Shown here: positions 14,110 through 16,140 of the stretch, in pieces
How the letters are laid out: every line of letters begins with the position of its first letter
Position numbering within the stretch: position 1 is the first letter of the stretch
DNA from: Rhodospira sp.
GTDB taxonomy: Bacteria; Pseudomonadota; Alphaproteobacteria; Rhodospirillales; Rhodospirillaceae
Length of the DNA stretch: 16,140 bases
Direction: 5' to 3'
NCBI GenBank assembly: GCA_028277295.1
Contig: JANQGN010000295.1
Coordinates: 1-16,140 of the forward strand
Program-made: the position numbers and the translations under genes
The notes under the pieces: generated by a model
The model's database searches: none
What the model was told of the DNA's origin: nothing
The model's input: the letters and a program-made list of their open reading frames with translations, nothing else

Positions 14110-14961
14110 GTGTCCGACGTTTCGATGTCTCTGGCCAAACACGCTTCATCGGGCGCGCGGTCCGACGAGGCGGGGGGGCTGGGGACGGACGCCGCGCCGG
14201 CGGTGCTGACCGTCGAGGACATCCACAAGCGTTTTGCCGACGTCGAGGTTTTGCGCGGCATCTCGCTGACCGCCCACACCGGCGATGTGATCTCGGTGCT
14301 GGGGTCCAGCGGCTCGGGCAAAAGCACGTTCCTGCGCTGCCTGAACTTCCTGGAGACGCCCAGCGCCGGCCGGATCTGGGTGCACGGCGAGGAGGTGCGC
14401 ACCCGGCGCGACCGAAAGGGTGCGCTACGCCCGGCCGACGGCCGGCAACTGACCCGGCTGCGCGCGCGCATCGGCATGGTGTTTCAGCAATTCAATCTTT
14501 GGCCTCACATGACCGTTCTCGACAATCTTATAGAGGCGCCGCGCCGGGTGCGTGGCCGGCCGAAGGGAGAGTGTATCGAAAAAGCCGAGGCGCTGCTGGA
14601 AAAGGTCGGTCTGGCGGAGCGCCGCGATTACTATCCCGCGCATCTGTCCGGCGGCCAGCAGCAGCGCGCGGCCATTGCCCGCACCCTGGCCATGGACCCC
14701 GAGGTCATCCTGTTCGATGAACCGACGTCGGCGCTGGACCCGGAACTGGTCGGCGAGGTGCTGGGGGTGATCGGTGCCCTCGCCGAGGAGGGGCGCACCA
14801 TGCTGATCGTGACGCACGAGATCGGTTTCGCGCGAGACGTGTCCACCCGGACCCTGTTCCTGCACGAAGGACGGGTGGAGGAAGACGGCCTGCCGCAAAC
14901 CCTGTTCACCGATCCAGAGTCCGACCGCCTGCGCCGGTTTCTGGCGCGACATCTTCACTAA
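14110..14961 (+). CDS. Polar amino-acid ABC transporter ATP-binding protein (HisP/GlnQ/ArtP type)
   Basis: The 283-residue ATPase has Walker A Gly-Ser-Ser-Gly-Ser-Gly-Lys-Ser-Thr at 65-73, Q-loop glutamines near 126-127 in Val-Phe-Gln-Gln-Phe-Asn-Leu-Trp-Pro-His, signature Leu-Ser-Gly-Gly-Gln-Gln-Gln-Arg at 179-186, Walker B Ile-Leu-Phe-Asp-Glu-Pro-Thr-Ser-Ala-Leu-Asp at 200-210 and switch His at 236. The Gln-Phe-Asn-Leu-Trp-Pro-His and Glu-Glu-Asp-Gly segments are typical for polar amino-acid importers such as HisP. The N-terminus has about 30 extra residues that are poor in order. The start is GTG at 14110 with GGGAG about nine bases before it. It is followed by the binding protein and permease, so it energises uptake of a basic or polar amino acid. 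Confidence 0.9.
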   Translation: MSDVSMSLAKHASSGARSDEAGGLGTDAAPAVLTVEDIHKRFADVEVLRGISLTAHTGDVISVLGSSGSGKSTFLRCLNFLETPSAGRIWVHGEEVRTRRDRKGALRPADGRQLTRLRARIGMVFQQFNLWPHMTVLDNLIEAPRRVRGRPKGECIEKAEALLEKVGLAERRDYYPAHLSGGQQQRAAIARTLAMDPEVILFDEPTSALDPELVGEVLGVIGALAEEGRTMLIVTHEIGFARDVSTRTLFLHEGRVEEDGLPQTLFTDPESDRLRRFLARHLH

Positions 14962-14969
14962 ACTCTCTA

Positions 14970-15023
14970 AACGGCCGGGCACGAGACGGCCAGGGCTGGC
15001 CGGGGGCGGCACCGGCGGCCGTT
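14970..15023 (+). repeat. Nested GC-rich inverted repeats between ABC ATPase and binding-protein genes
   Basis: Outer arms AACGGCCG (14970-14977) and CGGCCGTT (15016-15023) are perfect complements. An inner repeat, CGGCCAG-GG-CTGGCCG, is at 14987-15002. Together they could fold into one branched stem 9 bp after the ATPase stop. No T-tract follows, so a transcription terminator is not clear; it may stabilise or limit the upstream mRNA and favour separate levels of the binding protein. Confidence 0.5.
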
Positions 15024-15101
15024 CCATCCCCCAAGCCCGAGACCACACCCACAACCCTGCCCGTTACCACAACGGATCCGCACCCTGGGAGAGGACACAC
15101 C

Positions 15102-15863
15102 ATGATCGGACTGCGTTCCACCGCCCTGGGCGTCGTCGTGGCTGCCGCCACGGCCGCCCTGACCGCCACCGCCTGGGCCGCCGATACTCTGCGCATCGGC
15201 ACCGAGGGCGCCTATCCTCCGTTCAACATGGTCGACGAGAACGGCAATCTGCACGGCTTTGACATCGACATCGCCAATGCCCTCTGCGAGCGCATGGAGC
15301 GCGATTGCACCTTCATCAAGCAGGACTGGGACGGCATCATTCCTGGTCTGCTGGCGGGTAAGTACGACGCCATCATTGCCTCCATGTCGATCACCGAGGA
15401 GCGCAAGCAGGCTGTCGACTTCACCGACCGCTACTACACCAACAAGCTGCAGTTCATTGGCGCCGCCGACGCAGAGATGGAGATCTCCGCCGAGGCTCTG
15501 TCCGGCAAGTCGGTCGGGGCGCAACGCGCCACCATCGCCGCGCAGTGGCTTCAGGAGAACATGCCCGACACCGACGCGAAGCTCTATGACACGCAGGAGA
15601 ATGCCTACCTCGACCTGGCCTCTGGACGCCTGGATGCGGTGATCGCCGACGTGCTGGTGAACTATGAATGGCTGCAGTCCGATGCCGGAGCCGGCTATGA
15701 GTTCAAGGGTGAGCCGGTCTTCAACAATGACTTGATTGGCATCGCTATCCGAAAGGGCGAAGAAGACCTGGTCGAGGCGTTCAACACGGCCATCACCGAG
15801 ATCGTCGAGGACGGCACCTACGCCACCATCAACGCCAAGTACTTCCCGTTCAGCATCTACTAG
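15102..15863 (+). CDS. Periplasmic amino-acid-binding protein (HisJ/LAO/ArtJ type)
   Basis: The 253-residue product starts with a signal peptide and probable cleavage at Ala-Trp-Ala/Ala-Asp near residue 26. The mature protein opens with Leu-Arg-Ile-Gly-Thr-Glu-Gly-Ala-Tyr-Pro-Pro-Phe-Asn and has Gly-Phe-Asp-Ile-Asp-Ile-Ala, Gln-Asp-Trp-Asp-Gly-Ile-Ile-Pro, and Tyr-Asp-Ala-Ile-Ile-Ala-Ser-Met-Ser-Ile-Thr. These match the lysine/arginine/ornithine- and histidine-binding proteins. A Cys-x6-Cys pair fits the family disulfide (Cys38/Cys45 in HisJ). GGGAGAGGA stands before ATG 15102. It delivers the amino acid to the permease that starts at 16058. Basic amino acids are the best guess for substrate; the sequence does not settle which. 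Confidence 0.9.
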   Translation: MIGLRSTALGVVVAAATAALTATAWAADTLRIGTEGAYPPFNMVDENGNLHGFDIDIANALCERMERDCTFIKQDWDGIIPGLLAGKYDAIIASMSITEERKQAVDFTDRYYTNKLQFIGAADAEMEISAEALSGKSVGAQRATIAAQWLQENMPDTDAKLYDTQENAYLDLASGRLDAVIADVLVNYEWLQSDAGAGYEFKGEPVFNNDLIGIAIRKGEEDLVEAFNTAITEIVEDGTYATINAKYFPFSIY

Positions 15864-15873
15864 AGAGTGGCGC

Positions 15874-15892
15874 GCGATCCGAAGCGGATCGC
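15874..15892 (+). terminator. Hairpin after the binding-protein gene, possible weak terminator
   Basis: GCGATCCG-AAG-CGGATCGC is a perfect 8-bp inverted repeat that begins 11 bp after the TAG. The only T-run (CCTTTT) is about 10 bp further on, so it is not a canonical terminator. It may partly attenuate transcription into the permease gene or protect the binding-protein mRNA. Confidence 0.5.
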
Positions 15893-15936
15893 CCTGGAAG
15901 ACCTTTTGGGGACGATTTGCTTCGATATCATACTCT

Positions 15937-15978
15937 TAGAGCATGGTGGGTGAGTCCAATATTACTCACCATGCTCTA
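15937..15978. repeat. AT-rich imperfect palindrome, possible dispersed intergenic repeat
   Basis: The arms TAGAGCATGG at the left and CCATGCTCTA at the right are perfect complements, and both are extended inward by GGTGAG/CTCACC with a small bulge around TCCAATATTA. The TAGAGCATG...CATGCTCTA form resembles palindromic intergenic elements I recall from alphaproteobacterial genomes. The stretch is more AT-rich than the surroundings and lies between the binding-protein and permease genes. Confidence 0.55.
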
Positions 15979-16057
15979 GCGACGACATCCCCAGCCGTCC
16001 TCAGGACCTGACCGACACGGATCGGCGCGACGACAAACGGAAGAGGGACCGCCACCA

Positions 16058-16140
16058 GTGCCGGACCTGCATGGTTTCGAGGGCCAGCTTCTGCTTGGCC
16101 TGTGGATGACTGTCCGCCTGGCCCTGGCGGCTCTGGTGAT
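16058..16140 (+). CDS. Polar amino-acid ABC permease, HisQ/ArtQ type, cut by the right edge
   Basis: A frame opens with GTG at 16058 and stays open to the end of the window (27 codons). GAGGGA lies about nine bases upstream. The start reads as a short polar lead, then Gly-Gln-Leu-Leu-Leu-Gly-Leu-Trp-Met-Thr-Val-Arg-Leu-Ala-Leu. This is the usual N-terminus of HisQ/HisM/ArtQ permeases, with a Gly-x-Trp-x-Thr before the first helix. It is placed after the ATPase and binding protein of the same type, which supports the call. A second permease is expected beyond the window in the HisQ-HisM or ArtQ-ArtM scheme. Confidence 0.75.
   Translation, partial: MPDLHGFEGQLLLGLWMTVRLALAALV

Noticed and set aside
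1..16140. tRNA, rRNA, CRISPR array, insertion sequence or prophage genes
   Set aside because: I found no cloverleaf, rRNA-like stretch, regularly spaced repeat, transposase, integrase or phage structural gene on either strand.

Overview
The window is about 16 kb of GC-rich, densely packed DNA with strong G/C preference at third codon positions, several GTG/TTG starts and short intergenic gaps. Gene content and protein style suggest an alphaproteobacterium, most likely of the Rhodospirillales type; this is inference, because no rRNA or other taxonomic marker is present.

Layout. (1) 1-3,300: the 3' end of an unidentified gene, a small membrane-anchored HNH-type nuclease, an MFS transporter on the minus strand, and a class IIA HAD hydrolase reading away from that transporter. 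(2) 3,310-8,513: an iron-siderophore (or other metallophore) uptake module. A minus-strand operon runs TonB-dependent receptor, RhtX/FptX-type inner-membrane MFS importer, class I SAM methyltransferase. A PchR/AraC-type regulator diverges from it, and the shared 230-bp region holds a 16-bp direct repeat phased at 21 bp. No biosynthetic gene is present, so the module looks like xenosiderophore scavenging. (3) 8,761-13,928: a compact six-gene heme import and heme-breakdown operon, hmuT-hmuU-hmuV, an IsdG-family heme monooxygenase, hutW (radical-SAM anaerobic heme-opening enzyme) and hutX (cytosolic heme carrier). It is closed by a clear rho-independent terminator at 14,048. (4) 14,110 to the right edge: a polar amino-acid ABC importer (ATPase, periplasmic binding protein, start of a HisQ-type permease). 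Its genes are separated by GC-rich hairpins and an AT-rich palindromic element.

How it works together. Modules 2 and 3 are adjacent and both concern iron. Module 2 would bring a ferric chelate across the outer membrane and then the inner membrane, and the imported chelate could be the co-activator for the AraC-type regulator. Module 3 would import heme from the periplasm and release its iron, with one enzyme family that needs oxygen and one that works without it, fitting a facultatively anaerobic or microaerobic organism. No heme-specific outer-membrane receptor and no TonB/ExbB/ExbD genes are in the window. I see no phage, IS element, CRISPR array, tRNA or rRNA. The most notable points are the paired aerobic and anaerobic heme-degradation genes in one operon, the unexplained methyltransferase in the siderophore operon, and the helically phased direct repeat in front of it.
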